A DNA stretch of 26,698 nucleotides, taken from contig CANFOR010000009.1 of the NCBI GenBank assembly GCA_947448675.1, forward strand, positions 1-26,698. Reading direction: 5' to 3'. A program made the translations under genes and the position numbers. Numbering within the stretch: the stretch's first letter is position 1; every line of letters begins with the position of its first letter. The DNA comes from Betaproteobacteria bacterium. Its GTDB lineage: Bacteria > Pseudomonadota > Gammaproteobacteria > Burkholderiales > Burkholderiaceae_C. This document shows positions 1-8,182 of the stretch, one piece after another. Under the pieces are notes generated by a model. The model was not told where the DNA came from and searched no databases. It saw nothing but the letters and a program-made list of their open reading frames with translations.

Positions 1-1320
1 CAAGGCGAGACCGAGTCCATCATGCGGGTGCTGCAAGCGCGCATGATGGCCCATGCCGACAAACTCGAATTTGAACAAGCCGCTGAGCTGCGCAACCAAG
101 TCGCTGCGCTGTCGAATGTCTTGCACCAGCAGTCGATGGAAACGGGTGGCGACAAAGATGTCGACATTTTGGCTGTCAAGCTGCACGGGGGCCGGGCCTG
201 CGTCAACCTGGCCATGGTGCGCGGCGGGCGGCATTTGGGCGACCGGCCTTACTTCCCCAGCCATGTAGACGAAGCCTCGGCCCTGCGCGCGGCCAGTTTG
301 GACGACGAAGGTGCAGCCACGCCCCCCAACGTGGCCAAGCAAGAGCTGGCCGAGCAACAAGTAGAAGTGCAAGTGCTAGAGGCCTTCATGGCCCAGCACT
401 ACCTGGGTGTGCCAGTGCCGCCCTTGCTGGTTACCAGCCACCCCGCCAGCAAGGCTTTGATCGAGGCGCTGATCGAGCAAAGCGGCAACAAGATCCACGC
501 CGTGCACAACCCGCGCGAGCAACGCCGCGTGTGGCTGGAAATGGCGCAAAAAAATGCCGACCTGCAGTTGGCGCGCCTGCTGGCCGAAGAGGGTTCGCAA
601 CAAGCCCGCACCCGCGCCCTGGCCGAGGCGCTCGAGCTCAAGCAAGACGACTTGGCCACTTTGCGCATCGAATGTTTTGACATTTCGCACACCGCGGGCG
701 AGTCCACCCAAGCTTCCTGCGTGGTGTTTGAACAGCACAAAATGCAAAGCGCGCAATACCGGCGTTTTAGCATCCACGACATCACGCCCGGTGACGACTA
801 CGCCGCCATGCGCCAGGTGCTGACGCGGCGCTACAGCAAGCTGGCCGAGGCCAGCAAAAGCGGCCTCGCGCGCCTACCGGACTTGGTCTTGGTAGACGGT
901 GGCAAGGGCCAAGTGAGCATGGCGCGCGAGGTGTTTGCCGAGCTGGGCCTGGACTTGTCGCTCATTGTCGGCGTGGAAAAGGGCGAAGCGCGCAAAGTTG
1001 GTTTAGAAGAACTGGTGTTTGCCGATGGGCGCGACAAAATCTACCTGGGCAAGGACTCGGCCGCGCTGATGCTGGTGGCGCAAATCCGCGATGAAGCACA
1101 CCGCTTTGCCATCACTGGCATGCGCGCCCAACGTGCCAAAGTGCGAGTGGGCGGCAGCAAGTTGGAAGACATTCCCGGTATCGGCCCCAAGCGCCGCGCG
1201 GCTTTGTTGCAGCGCTTTGGTGGTGTGCGCGGTGTTGGCAATGCGGGTGTCGAAGACATCTCCAATGTCGATGGCATCTCGCGCGAATTGGCCGAAGAAA
1301 TCTACCGCGCCTTGCACTAA
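1..1320 (+). CDS. uvrC: UvrABC excinuclease subunit C, 3' part (5' end outside window)
   Basis: This is the C-terminal part of the nucleotide-excision-repair nuclease that makes the two incisions around a UvrB-bound lesion. The frame is open from base 1, so the start lies upstream and the N-terminal GIY-YIG nuclease (3' incision) is not in the window. In fragment numbering, residues about 9-44 are the UVR/UvrB-contact helix (KLEFEQAAELRNQV). The RNase H-like 5'-incision domain follows, with the acidic residue in ECFDISH (Asp227) and the LVDGGKGQ motif (Asp299). Residues from about 384 to the end are tandem helix-hairpin-helix motifs (DIPGIGPKRRAALLQRFGG, then a second at SNVDGISRELAEEIY). pgsA follows closely, a common uvrC neighbour in Proteobacteria. 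The identification is firm and the visible part is intact. Confidence 0.97.
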   Translation, partial: QGETESIMRVLQARMMAHADKLEFEQAAELRNQVAALSNVLHQQSMETGGDKDVDILAVKLHGGRACVNLAMVRGGRHLGDRPYFPSHVDEASALRAASLDDEGAATPPNVAKQELAEQQVEVQVLEAFMAQHYLGVPVPPLLVTSHPASKALIEALIEQSGNKIHAVHNPREQRRVWLEMAQKNADLQLARLLAEEGSQQARTRALAEALELKQDDLATLRIECFDISHTAGESTQASCVVFEQHKMQSAQYRRFSIHDITPGDDYAAMRQVLTRRYSKLAEASKSGLARLPDLVLVDGGKGQVSMAREVFAELGLDLSLIVGVEKGEARKVGLEELVFADGRDKIYLGKDSAALMLVAQIRDEAHRFAITGMRAQRAKVRVGGSKLEDIPGIGPKRRAALLQRFGGVRGVGNAGVEDISNVDGISRELAEEIYRALH

Positions 1321-1367
1321 AGCTGCACCAGCGCGGCTGGGCGGCGTTTCCCATGCCAGAATCGGGC

Positions 1368-1934
1368 ATGTTCCTGACCATCCCCACCATCTTGACTTGG
1401 ACGCGCATTGTCGCCATTCCCTTGGTCGTGGGCGTGTTCTACCTGGGCTGGCCCGTGCAGCAAGCCAACTTGTTGGCTACCTGCTTGTTTGTGGTGTTTG
1501 CGCTCACCGACTGGCTCGACGGTTACCTGGCGCGCAGGCTCAACCAAAGCTCGTCCTTTGGCGCGTTTTTAGACCCGGTGGCCGACAAATTTTTGGTCTG
1601 CGCTTCGCTCTTGGTCTTGGTGCACCTCAAGCGCGCCGACGTGTTTGTAGCCCTCATCATCATTGGCCGTGAGATTGCTATCTCGGCCCTGCGCGAGTGG
1701 ATGGCGCAGATCGGTGCTGCAAAAAGTGTAGCAGTGCACATGCTGGGCAAGCTCAAAACCGTGGTGCAAATGGTGGCCATCCCCTTCTTGCTGTTTGACG
1801 GCGTGCTGCTGGGCTTTATCGACACCGGCCTGTGGGGCACCTGGCTCATCTGGGCGGCCGCCGTGCTGACCGTGTGGTCAATGGTGTATTACCTGCAAAA
1901 AGCGCTGCCTGAAATTCGGGCCAAGGTTAAGTAA
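1368..1934 (+). CDS. pgsA: CDP-diacylglycerol--glycerol-3-phosphate 3-phosphatidyltransferase
   Basis: This integral membrane enzyme makes phosphatidylglycerol phosphate, the committed step to phosphatidylglycerol and cardiolipin. The full CDP-alcohol phosphotransferase signature D-x2-DG-x2-AR-x8-G-x3-D-x3-D is present. Numbered from an upstream ATG at 1353, the residues are Asp53, Asp56-Gly57, Ala60-Arg61, Gly70, Asp74 and Asp78. About five hydrophobic segments surround it. I prefer the ATG at 1368 (MFLTIPTILTWTR, 188 residues) because family members normally begin at this point. The in-frame ATG at 1353 would add five residues, and neither start has a strong ribosome-binding site. The gene lies 47 bases after uvrC and is probably cotranscribed with it. 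Confidence 0.95.
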   Translation: MFLTIPTILTWTRIVAIPLVVGVFYLGWPVQQANLLATCLFVVFALTDWLDGYLARRLNQSSSFGAFLDPVADKFLVCASLLVLVHLKRADVFVALIIIGREIAISALREWMAQIGAAKSVAVHMLGKLKTVVQMVAIPFLLFDGVLLGFIDTGLWGTWLIWAAAVLTVWSMVYYLQKALPEIRAKVK

Positions 1935-1941
1935 AACACCC

Positions 1942-2907
1942 ATGCCAACAGACGCTACGCCTGTGGGCTCGGCAAGGGCCGTTCACGCTATGCCCGTGGT
2001 CTTCGTGCTGATTTGGAGCACCGGCTTTATTGTGGCGCGTTATGGCATGCCCTATGCTCCGCCGTTGCACTTTTTGGTATTGCGCTACCTGCTGTCGATG
2101 GCTTGTTTTCTGCCGTGGATTGTGTTGGCCAAGGTGCCCTGGCCGCGCAGCCGCGCGCAGTGGGGGCATTTGGCGGTGACGGGGGTGCTGATGCATGCGG
2201 GCTATTTGGGCGGCGTATGGGCTGCAGTGCACGCTGGCATGGGTGCGGGCTTGGTGGCCTTGCTGGTGGGCTTGCAGCCGGTGCTCACCGCCCTGTGGCT
2301 GTCGTGGGCGGGTCAGGCCGCTCAGGCCGGTGCCGGCGGTAGCGCAGCCTGCGGCGTGGCGAGCGCTCCAGCCAGTGTCAGCGCGCGCCAGTGGCTGGGT
2401 TTGTTGCTGGGCTTTGCCGGTTTGCTGCTGGTGGTTTCGCGCAAGCTGGGCCAGGGCGGCGAGGCCAATGCGCTCACTTTGTCTTTGGCCCTGCTGGCCT
2501 TGCTGTCCATCACCATTGGCACGCTCTATCAAAAGCGATTTGTGCAGGCCTGCGACGTGCGCACCGCCAATATGGTGCAGCTGGCTGCAGCAGCTTTGGT
2601 CAGCCTGCCGCTGGCAGCCCTAGAGCCCGGCAGCATGCACTGGAACGGCCAGTTGCTCGGGGCCATGGCTTGGTCAGTGCTGGGTTTGACGGTGGGCGGT
2701 AGCTCGCTCTTGTATTTGCTGATCCAACGCGGCGCCGCCACAGCGGTGACGAGCCTGCTCTACCTGGTGCCGCCTTGTACGGCCTTCATGGCCTGGCTCT
2801 TGTTTGGCGAGGCCATCACCGCGCAGACCATTGTTGGCACCTTGCTTACCGCCCTGGGCGTGGCCTTGGTGGTGCGCGCTGCGCCCCCGCAGCAAGGCGA
2901 CAAATAA
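1942..2907 (+). CDS. EamA/DMT-family inner-membrane transporter
   Basis: This 321-residue, strongly hydrophobic protein has about ten predicted membrane segments in two homologous halves, the usual layout and length of the drug/metabolite transporter superfamily. The first half opens with VFVLIWSTGFIVARYGMPYAPPLHFLVLR, a typical EamA N-terminus with the conserved WSTGF stretch (written here only as a family landmark). The second half ends with FGEAITAQTIVGTLLTALGV, the conserved last-two-helix pattern. An Ala/Ser-rich loop around residues 130-150 lies between the halves. The gene begins 7 bases after pgsA, so it is likely translated from the same message. The substrate is unknown; relatives export amino acids, metabolites or drugs. 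Confidence 0.85.
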   Translation: MPTDATPVGSARAVHAMPVVFVLIWSTGFIVARYGMPYAPPLHFLVLRYLLSMACFLPWIVLAKVPWPRSRAQWGHLAVTGVLMHAGYLGGVWAAVHAGMGAGLVALLVGLQPVLTALWLSWAGQAAQAGAGGSAACGVASAPASVSARQWLGLLLGFAGLLLVVSRKLGQGGEANALTLSLALLALLSITIGTLYQKRFVQACDVRTANMVQLAAAALVSLPLAALEPGSMHWNGQLLGAMAWSVLGLTVGGSSLLYLLIQRGAATAVTSLLYLVPPCTAFMAWLLFGEAITAQTIVGTLLTALGVALVVRAAPPQQGDK

Positions 2908-2937
2908 GCCCGCAAGCCGCGTGGAATATACGTAGAC

Positions 2938-2956
2938 AGCTATCAAATAAATAGCT
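2938..2956. repeat. Dispersed small palindrome, copy 1
   Basis: AGCTAT, seven bases (CAAATAA), then ATAGCT: a perfect 6-bp inverted repeat in the 62-base gap between the EamA transporter and the dehalogenase-like hydrolase. The same 6-7-6 layout recurs at 8842, 9581, 12153 and 21576. This copy is intergenic. Confidence 0.7.
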
Positions 2957-2969
2957 TTATGCTGTAGCC

Positions 2970-3842
2970 ATGTTGCCAGAATTCAATGTGTTCGACGTGC
3001 CGGTCAACGGCCTGCGGGTGCGTGCGCGCCAAGCTGGCAGCGGTGCCCCCCTGCTGCTCTTGCACGGCCACCCGCAAAGCCACGCCATGTGGCACCGCGT
3101 GGCACCTGCACTGGCCCAACGCTTTCACGTGGTACTGATGGACCTGCGCGGCTATGGCGACTCCGATCGTCCGCCGAGCGACGCGCAGCACGCCAACTAT
3201 TCCAAACGCGCAATGGCACAAGACGCACTGGAGCTGATGCGCCACCTGGGCCACCGCCAGTTCCAAGTGCTGGCGCACGACCGTGGCGCGCGTGTGGCGC
3301 ACCGCTTGGCGCTGGACCACCCCAGAGCGGTGCAGCGCATGCTGCTGCTTGACATCGCGCCGACCTTGGCCATGTACGCCCAGACCAATGAGGCCTTTGC
3401 CAAGGCCTACTGGCATTGGTTCTTTTTGGTCCAGCCGCCACCCCTGCCCGAGGCCTTGATCGAAAGCGACCCGGTGCGTTACCTGCGCAGCGTGATGGGC
3501 AAACGCTTTGCGGGCCTGGCGGCCTTTGCGCCCGAGGCCTTGGCCGAATACGAACGCTGTATCGCCATCGACGGCTCGGCACGCGGTATTTGCGAAGACT
3601 ACCGTGCCTCGGCAACGATCGACCTCGAACACGACCGCGCCGACCTGCAGAGCAAGCTCAGCCAGCCCCTGCGCGTGCTCTGGGGCCAGCAGGGCGCGGT
3701 GGGCCAATGCTTTGACGTGCTGGCCCTGTGGCGCGAGCGCGCTGCGGCCGTCTCGGGCCAGGCCTTAGACTGCGGGCATTACATTGCCGAAGAAGCGCCC
3801 CAACCCCTGCTGGCTGAGGCCCTGGCGTTTTTTCACACTTGA
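2970..3842 (+). CDS. Alpha/beta hydrolase, fluoroacetate/haloacetate dehalogenase type
   Basis: This 290-residue alpha/beta-hydrolase probably hydrolyses the carbon-halogen bond of haloacetates to glycolate in the cytoplasm. Every catalytic residue known from the structurally studied fluoroacetate dehalogenase family has a counterpart: nucleophile Asp104 in LAHDRGARVAHR, carboxylate-binding Arg105 and Arg108, acid Asp128, halide-pocket His149-Trp150 in AYWHWFF, Tyr211 in EDYRAS, and base His270 in CGHYIAEEAP. The oxyanion-side HGHPQ loop is at about 32-36. The His-Trp-Tyr halide pocket separates this group from epoxide hydrolases and general esterases, though activity on fluoride versus chloride cannot be read from sequence. 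It lies 30 bases before the tartrate/malate dehydrogenase gene and may share its transcript. Confidence 0.85.
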   Translation: MLPEFNVFDVPVNGLRVRARQAGSGAPLLLLHGHPQSHAMWHRVAPALAQRFHVVLMDLRGYGDSDRPPSDAQHANYSKRAMAQDALELMRHLGHRQFQVLAHDRGARVAHRLALDHPRAVQRMLLLDIAPTLAMYAQTNEAFAKAYWHWFFLVQPPPLPEALIESDPVRYLRSVMGKRFAGLAAFAPEALAEYERCIAIDGSARGICEDYRASATIDLEHDRADLQSKLSQPLRVLWGQQGAVGQCFDVLALWRERAAAVSGQALDCGHYIAEEAPQPLLAEALAFFHT

Positions 3843-3872
3843 TTTTCAACTGAAATTTTTGGAGCTGTAAGC

Positions 3873-4958
3873 ATGAGCAAAAAACGCATCGCCGTGATCG
3901 CCGGAGACGGTATTGGCAAAGAAGTGATGCCCGAGGGCATTCGGGTGATGGAGGCCGCGGCCAGCAAATTTGGCATCGACCTACAGTTTGACCACTTCGA
4001 CTTTGCCAGCTGGGAATACTACGAAAAGCATGGCCAAATGATGCCAAACGACTGGAAAGCCCAGATTGGTGGGCACGACGCGATTTACTTTGGCGCAGTC
4101 GGCTGGCCCGACAAAATTGCCGACCACGTCTCGCTCTGGGGTTCGCTCATTTTGTTTCGCCGCGAGTTCGACCAGTACGTCAACCTGCGCCCGGCGCGCC
4201 TGATGCCCGGCATCATCGCGCCCGTGGTGCGGCGAGACGGCACGCCGCGCCAGCCCGGTGAGATCGACATGTACATCGTTCGCGAAAACACCGAGGGCGA
4301 ATACTCCGCCGTGGGTGGCCGCATGTACGCGGGTACCGAGCGCGAAATGGTCAGCCAGCAGTCGGTGTTCTCGCGTTTTGGCGTGGACCGCGTGCTCAAG
4401 TTTGCCTACGAGCTAGCCCAGTCGCGCCCGAAAAAGCATTTGACCAGCGCCACCAAGAGCAATGGCATAGCCATCACCATGCCCTATTGGGACGAGCGCG
4501 TGGAAGAAATGGCGAAAAAATATCCGCAAATCAAGACCGACAAGTTCCACATCGACATCTTGACTGCACACTTTGTGCAGCGCCCCGACTTTTTTGACGT
4601 GGTGGTGGCCAGCAACTTGTTTGGCGATATTTTGAGCGACCTGGGCCCCGCCTGCACCGGCACGATTGGCATTGCGCCCAGTGCCAACTTAAACCCCGAC
4701 CGCAAATTCCCATCGCTGTTTGAGCCCGTGCACGGCTCGGCTCCCGACATTTACGGCCGCAACATCGCCAACCCCATCGGACAAATTTGGTGCGGGGCCA
4801 TGATGTTGGAGCATTTAGGCCACAAAGCTGCCCACGATGCAGTGCTTGCGGCGATTGAAAAAGTACTCGCTCCGGGCAGTGGCGCACCCCGCACGCCAGA
4901 TATTGGGGGAAACGCTAGCACACAGGATTTAGGCAAAGCCATCGCCGCAGCCCTGTAA
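3873..4958 (+). CDS. ttuC: Tartrate dehydrogenase / D-malate dehydrogenase (decarboxylating)
   Basis: This 361-residue cytoplasmic member of the isocitrate/isopropylmalate dehydrogenase family oxidises D-malate or tartrate with NAD+ and a divalent metal. It starts with the nucleotide-fold sequence RIAVIAGDGIGKEVMPEG. The family pattern YFGAVGWPD, FRREFDQYVNLRPARL and VRENTEGEYS (133-145 region) is complete. The catalytic Lys195 is in TSATKSNG, and metal/substrate Asp228, Asp252 and Asp256 are in FHIDIL and NLFGDILSDLGPA. The SLFEPVHGSAPDIYG adenine-binding region is intact. The WPD and REFDQYVNLRP pattern places it with tartrate/D-malate enzymes, not LeuB or Icd. A clear GGAG ribosome-binding site precedes the ATG. 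Family members are promiscuous, so tartrate versus D-malate is unresolved (alternative name dmlA). Confidence 0.92.
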   Translation: MSKKRIAVIAGDGIGKEVMPEGIRVMEAAASKFGIDLQFDHFDFASWEYYEKHGQMMPNDWKAQIGGHDAIYFGAVGWPDKIADHVSLWGSLILFRREFDQYVNLRPARLMPGIIAPVVRRDGTPRQPGEIDMYIVRENTEGEYSAVGGRMYAGTEREMVSQQSVFSRFGVDRVLKFAYELAQSRPKKHLTSATKSNGIAITMPYWDERVEEMAKKYPQIKTDKFHIDILTAHFVQRPDFFDVVVASNLFGDILSDLGPACTGTIGIAPSANLNPDRKFPSLFEPVHGSAPDIYGRNIANPIGQIWCGAMMLEHLGHKAAHDAVLAAIEKVLAPGSGAPRTPDIGGNASTQDLGKAIAAAL

Positions 4959-4963
4959 TGCGC

Positions 4964-5013
4964 TTAGAATCCACCTCCGCTCGCCCCATTTTTTGCAGGC
5001 AGCGCTGGATTCT
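4964..5013 (+). promoter_or_regulatory. Inverted repeat and possible -10 in the leader of the HU gene
   Basis: The 94-base gap before hupB contains AGAATCCA at 4966-4973 and its exact reverse complement TGGATTCT at 5006-5013, separated by 32 bases. The left arm overlaps TAGAAT (4965-4970), which resembles a -10 box (5 of 6), but no good -35 lies upstream. The arms could form a hairpin in a longer message or be a regulatory site. No function is demonstrated. Confidence 0.35.
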
Positions 5014-5052
5014 TAGAACCAACAGACCAAAGCTAAACCTGAGGGGCCTTTC

Positions 5053-5325
5053 ATGAATAAAACAGAACTCATTGAGCACATTGCCAAGCACGCCGACATT
5101 TCCAAGGCTGCTGCCACCCGTGCTCTCGAGTCCACCATCACGGCGGTCAAGACCACACTCAAAAAAGGCGGCACCGTGTCGCTGGTGGGTTTTGGCACTT
5201 TTGCCGTAGGCAAGCGCGCTGCACGCAGTGGCCGCAACCCCCGCACCGGCGCTGCGATTAAAATCAAGGCTGCCAAGGTGCCCAAGTTCCGCCCGGGCAA
5301 AGCCTTGAAAGATGCATTGAACTGA
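5053..5325 (+). CDS. hupB: DNA-binding protein HU
   Basis: This 90-residue histone-like protein bends and compacts DNA as a dimer. The sequence has the HU/IHF layout: an N-terminal helical dimerisation part (MNKTELIEHIAKHADISKAA), the GFGTFAVGKRAAR strand signature, the DNA-contacting arm with GRNPRTG around residues 60-67, and the closing KFRPGKALKDALN helix. The length and the basic arm fit HU and not IHF. A strong AGGGG ribosome-binding site lies upstream of the ATG. The gene is followed by a tRNA-Val gene 16 bases after its stop and then a terminator, so the two may be on one transcript. Confidence is high; the choice of hupB over hupA is by Burkholderiales convention. Confidence 0.97.
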   Translation: MNKTELIEHIAKHADISKAAATRALESTITAVKTTLKKGGTVSLVGFGTFAVGKRAARSGRNPRTGAAIKIKAAKVPKFRPGKALKDALN

Positions 5326-5341
5326 TTTTGCTGTTGAAGTC

Positions 5342-5417
5342 GGGTGATTAGCTCAGTTGGTAGAGCGGCGCCCTTACAAGGCGTAGGTCGGCGGTTCGAG
5401 CCCGTCATCACCCACCA
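5342..5417 (+). tRNA. tRNA-Val (anticodon UAC)
   Basis: A complete 76-base cloverleaf: acceptor stem GGGTGAT paired with ATCACCC, D arm GCTC/GAGC, anticodon stem GCGCC/GGCGT with loop CTTACAA, and T arm GGCGG-TTCGAGC-CCGTC containing one G-T pair. The 3' CCA is encoded at 5415-5417. The anticodon TAC at 5375-5377 reads GUA and related valine codons. It lies 16 bases after hupB with no obvious promoter of its own. Confidence 0.97.
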
Positions 5418-5441
5418 CCGACTCGGCAAGGTTTAAAAGTT

Positions 5442-5471
5442 AAAAGGCGAACCAGGGTTCGCCTTTTTTTT
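5442..5471 (+). terminator. Rho-independent terminator after tRNA-Val
   Basis: AAAAGGCGAAC and GTTCGCCTTTT form an 11-bp stem around a CAGG loop, directly followed by a run of eight T. It ends the hupB/tRNA-Val transcript about 25 bases after the tRNA and insulates ppiD. Confidence 0.92.
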
Positions 5472-5512
5472 GGTACAGCAGTCGCTAGAGCATTCTCAAA
5501 GATAGGTTACGC

Positions 5513-7447
5513 ATGTTTGATTTTATTCGCCGCCACATCAAGGCGATGCAGCTGATGCTGTTTGTGCTGATCGTTCCCTCTTTCGCTTTGTTTGGCATCG
5601 ACGGCTACAACCGTTTTCGCCAGCAAGGCGAGGCTGTGGCCGAGGTCGATGGCCAGGCCATTACCCAGCCCGAGTGGGACGACGCGCACAAGAACGACGT
5701 TGACCGCATGCGTGCCTCTATGCCCTCGATGGACCCCAAAATGCTGGACTCGGCCGAAGCCAAATACGGCACCTTGGAGCGTTTGGTGCGCGACCGCGTC
5801 TTGGCCGCTGCGTCTGAGCATTCCAAGCTCACCACCAGCGACCAGCGTCTGGCGCGCGACCTGCAAGAAAATCCCAGCATTGCCGCCCTGCGCCGCCCCG
5901 ACGGCTCGCTCGACATGGAACGCTACCGCCAATTGGTCGGCAGCCAAGGCCTGACCCCTGAAATGTTTGAAGCCCGTGTGCGCAACGACATCGCAGTGCA
6001 GCAAGTCATGAAGGGTTTGGCCAATACCGGCTTTGCCTCGAACACCGTGGCCGACGCAGCACTGAACGCGTATTTTGAGCGCCGCGAAGTGCAGTTGGGC
6101 CGCTTTAATACTGCCGACTACGCCGCCAAACTGCAACCCACCGACGCCGAGCTAGACGCGTACTACAAAAGCAATGCCGCGCTGTTCCAAGCCCCCGAGC
6201 AGGCCAATATTGAATACCTGGTGCTCGACCTCGACGGCGTGAAGAAAAGCATCGTCGTGCCCGAAGCCGATCTCAAAACCTATTACGAGCAAAACGCCGC
6301 GCGCTTGTCCGGGCAAGAAGAACGCCGCGCCAGCCATATTTTGATCAATGCACCCGCCTCGGCCAGTGCCGCCGAGCGCCAAAAAGCCAAAGCCCGCGCC
6401 GAAGAACTGCTGGCCCAGGTGAAAAAATCTCCCGAGAGCTTTGCCGATGTGGCGAAGAAAAACTCGCAAGACAGCGGCTCAGCAGTGAATGGTGGCGACC
6501 TCGACTTCTTTGCCCGTGGCGCCATGGTCAAACCCTTTGAAGCGGCCGCATTTGCCATGCAAAAGGGCGACATCAGTGCCGTGGTAGAAACCGAGTTTGG
6601 CTACCACATCATCCGCCTGACCGACATTAAATTGGCCAAGCAGCGCAGCTTTGAAGAGATGAAGCCCGAGCTCGAAGCCGACCTGAAAAAGCAAAAAGCC
6701 CAGAGCAAATTTGCCGAAACCGCCGAGGCCTTTACCAATGGCGTCTATGAGCAAGCGGACAGCCTCAAACCGATTGCCGAACGCCTCAAGCTCGATGTCA
6801 AAACTGCCAGCAATGTAGCGCGCAGCCCAGTGCCAGGTGCCAACGGTGTGCTGGCCAACCCCAAGTTTTTGAACGCAATTTTCTCGCCCGACTCGGTGGA
6901 CAAAAAACGCAATACGCAGGCCATTGAAACCGCGTCGAACCAATTGGTGGCGGGGCGCATCGTGCAATATTCACCCGCGCGCACCCTGCCCCTGGCCGAG
7001 GTGAAAGACCGCGTGCGTGAGCGTTTGGTGGCCAGCCGTGGGGCGGACATGGCCCGCAGCGAAGGCGCAGCCAAACTCGCCGAGTGGAAGGCCAAGCCCG
7101 CTGCGGCCACTTTGTCGGAAGCCATGGTGCTGTCACGCGATCAAGCGCAAAAACTCCCTGCTGCCATTGTCGACGCCGCCCTGCGCGCTGATGCCTCGGC
7201 CTTGCCTGCCTGGGTGGGTGTCGATGTGGGCGCGGCAGGCTACGCTGTCGTCAAGGTCAACAAGCTCGTGCCGCGCGATGCCGCAGCCATAGCGGGCAGC
7301 CTCAAGCAAGACCGCAGCCAGTATGCGCAGTGGTGGACCACGGCAGAGAATTTGGCCTACTACAACACCCTGAAAGAGCGCTTCAAAGCCAAGATCAAGG
7401 TGCCCAAGCCCGTGGCCAAAAAAGGCGACGAAGCGCAGGTGCAATAA
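5513..7447 (+). CDS. ppiD: Membrane-anchored periplasmic chaperone / peptidyl-prolyl isomerase
   Basis: This 644-residue inner-membrane-anchored chaperone faces the periplasm and assists early folding of exported outer-membrane and periplasmic proteins. The N-terminus (MFDFIRRHIKAMQLMLFVLI) has a short positively charged cytoplasmic tail, then one transmembrane helix at about 12-30. A SurA_N-like helical region follows to about 250. A single parvulin (PPIC) domain spans about 269-371, with ASHILI, NGGDLDFFARGAMVKPFE and EFGYHIIRLTD. The C-terminal 270 residues are a second helical chaperone region. Length and order match PpiD of other Proteobacteria. It has its own unit between two terminators. 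In many parvulins of this class isomerase activity is weak, so the chaperone role may dominate. Confidence 0.95.
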   Translation: MFDFIRRHIKAMQLMLFVLIVPSFALFGIDGYNRFRQQGEAVAEVDGQAITQPEWDDAHKNDVDRMRASMPSMDPKMLDSAEAKYGTLERLVRDRVLAAASEHSKLTTSDQRLARDLQENPSIAALRRPDGSLDMERYRQLVGSQGLTPEMFEARVRNDIAVQQVMKGLANTGFASNTVADAALNAYFERREVQLGRFNTADYAAKLQPTDAELDAYYKSNAALFQAPEQANIEYLVLDLDGVKKSIVVPEADLKTYYEQNAARLSGQEERRASHILINAPASASAAERQKAKARAEELLAQVKKSPESFADVAKKNSQDSGSAVNGGDLDFFARGAMVKPFEAAAFAMQKGDISAVVETEFGYHIIRLTDIKLAKQRSFEEMKPELEADLKKQKAQSKFAETAEAFTNGVYEQADSLKPIAERLKLDVKTASNVARSPVPGANGVLANPKFLNAIFSPDSVDKKRNTQAIETASNQLVAGRIVQYSPARTLPLAEVKDRVRERLVASRGADMARSEGAAKLAEWKAKPAAATLSEAMVLSRDQAQKLPAAIVDAALRADASALPAWVGVDVGAAGYAVVKVNKLVPRDAAAIAGSLKQDRSQYAQWWTTAENLAYYNTLKERFKAKIKVPKPVAKKGDEAQVQ

Positions 7448-7476
7448 AGGCCTTGCGCCCACCCGCGCTAGCTACC

Positions 7477-7498
7477 AAGGCCCTGTGGGGCCTTTTTT
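7477..7498 (+). terminator. Rho-independent terminator after ppiD
   Basis: AAGGCCC and GGGCCTT form a 7-bp GC-rich stem around TGTG, followed by a T run. It lies 30 bases after the ppiD stop and separates it from the rubrerythrin unit. Confidence 0.9.
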
Positions 7499-7514
7499 CT
7501 TGCTTATCCCTACT

Positions 7515-7542
7515 GCTAAATAGTTTTTATCAACTAATTAGC
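7515..7542. repeat. Imperfect inverted repeat upstream of the rubrerythrin gene
   Basis: GCTAAATAG (7515-7523) and CTAATTAGC (7534-7542) pair at 8 of 9 positions around a 10-base spacer, in an AT-rich patch. It may be a decayed member of the local palindromic repeats or an operator; its spacing differs from the 6-7-6 family. A weak -35/-10 pair follows (TTGGAT at 7552, TAGCAT at 7576, 18-base spacing). Confidence 0.4.
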
Positions 7543-7624
7543 GGTTTTCAATTGGATGTACAAGCAAGTAAAGCCTAGCATTCATCCTGTTCCGATTCAT
7601 TAAGCCTATCAACAGGAGTTCAGC

Positions 7625-8122
7625 ATGAGCAAGACCAGCACTGCCGCCAGCCGCCCCGCAATCAAAACCATGGCCAATTTAGAGGCCGCTTTTGCCGGTG
7701 AGAGTATGGCCCACATCAAATACCGTTACTTCGCCAAATTGGCCCGTGAGACGGGCGACGAAGCCACCGCGCGCACCTTTGAGGCCACCGCCGACCAAGA
7801 GGTGATGCATGCCTTTGGCCACCTTGACCTGCTCTACCCCAAGGCCAGCATGACGCCCGCCAAGGCCTTGCAAATCGCCATTGACGGTGAGACCTACGAA
7901 TACACCGAGATGTACCCCGGCTTTCGCGCCACCGCCGAGGCGGAAGGCAATGCCGCCGCCGTGGCCGAGATGGACGCGCAAATTGCCGAGTCCAAAGAGC
8001 ATGCCGCGCAGTTCAAAGCCACGCTGGAGAAAGCGCAAAAACGCTTTGCAGCATTGGCCAAAGTGGAGGAACGCCATGCCCAGCATTACCAAGCACAATT
8101 GACCAGGGTCTTGGCGGCGTAA
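7625..8122 (+). CDS. Rubrerythrin-family diiron protein without C-terminal rubredoxin domain
   Basis: This 165-residue four-helix-bundle diiron protein probably reduces hydrogen peroxide in the cytoplasm. Carboxylate/His ligands are in the expected places: Glu20 and Glu26 in NLEAAFAGESMAHIKY, the first ExxH as Glu59/His62 in DQEVMHAFGH, Glu residues near 92-95 in YEYTEMYP, and the second ExxH as Glu148/His151 in VEERHAQHY. Classical rubrerythrins carry a C-terminal rubredoxin domain; here the protein stops at the diiron module, and a free rubredoxin is encoded 60 bases downstream. An AGGAG ribosome-binding site sets the start. The three-gene order (diiron protein, rubredoxin, reductase) predicts an electron chain from NAD(P)H to the diiron site. 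Confidence 0.93.
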   Translation: MSKTSTAASRPAIKTMANLEAAFAGESMAHIKYRYFAKLARETGDEATARTFEATADQEVMHAFGHLDLLYPKASMTPAKALQIAIDGETYEYTEMYPGFRATAEAEGNAAAVAEMDAQIAESKEHAAQFKATLEKAQKRFAALAKVEERHAQHYQAQLTRVLAA

Positions 8123-8182
8123 GCTTTTCGCGCCGCGCACGACTCACTCACATCAGTATTCCATTCGAAAGAAAGTAGCACC

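Noticed and set aside
2943..3707. 254-residue antisense frame across the dehalogenase gene
   Set aside because: It mirrors a gene with an intact active site and has low-complexity His/Gln/Arg composition typical of antisense frames in GC-rich DNA.
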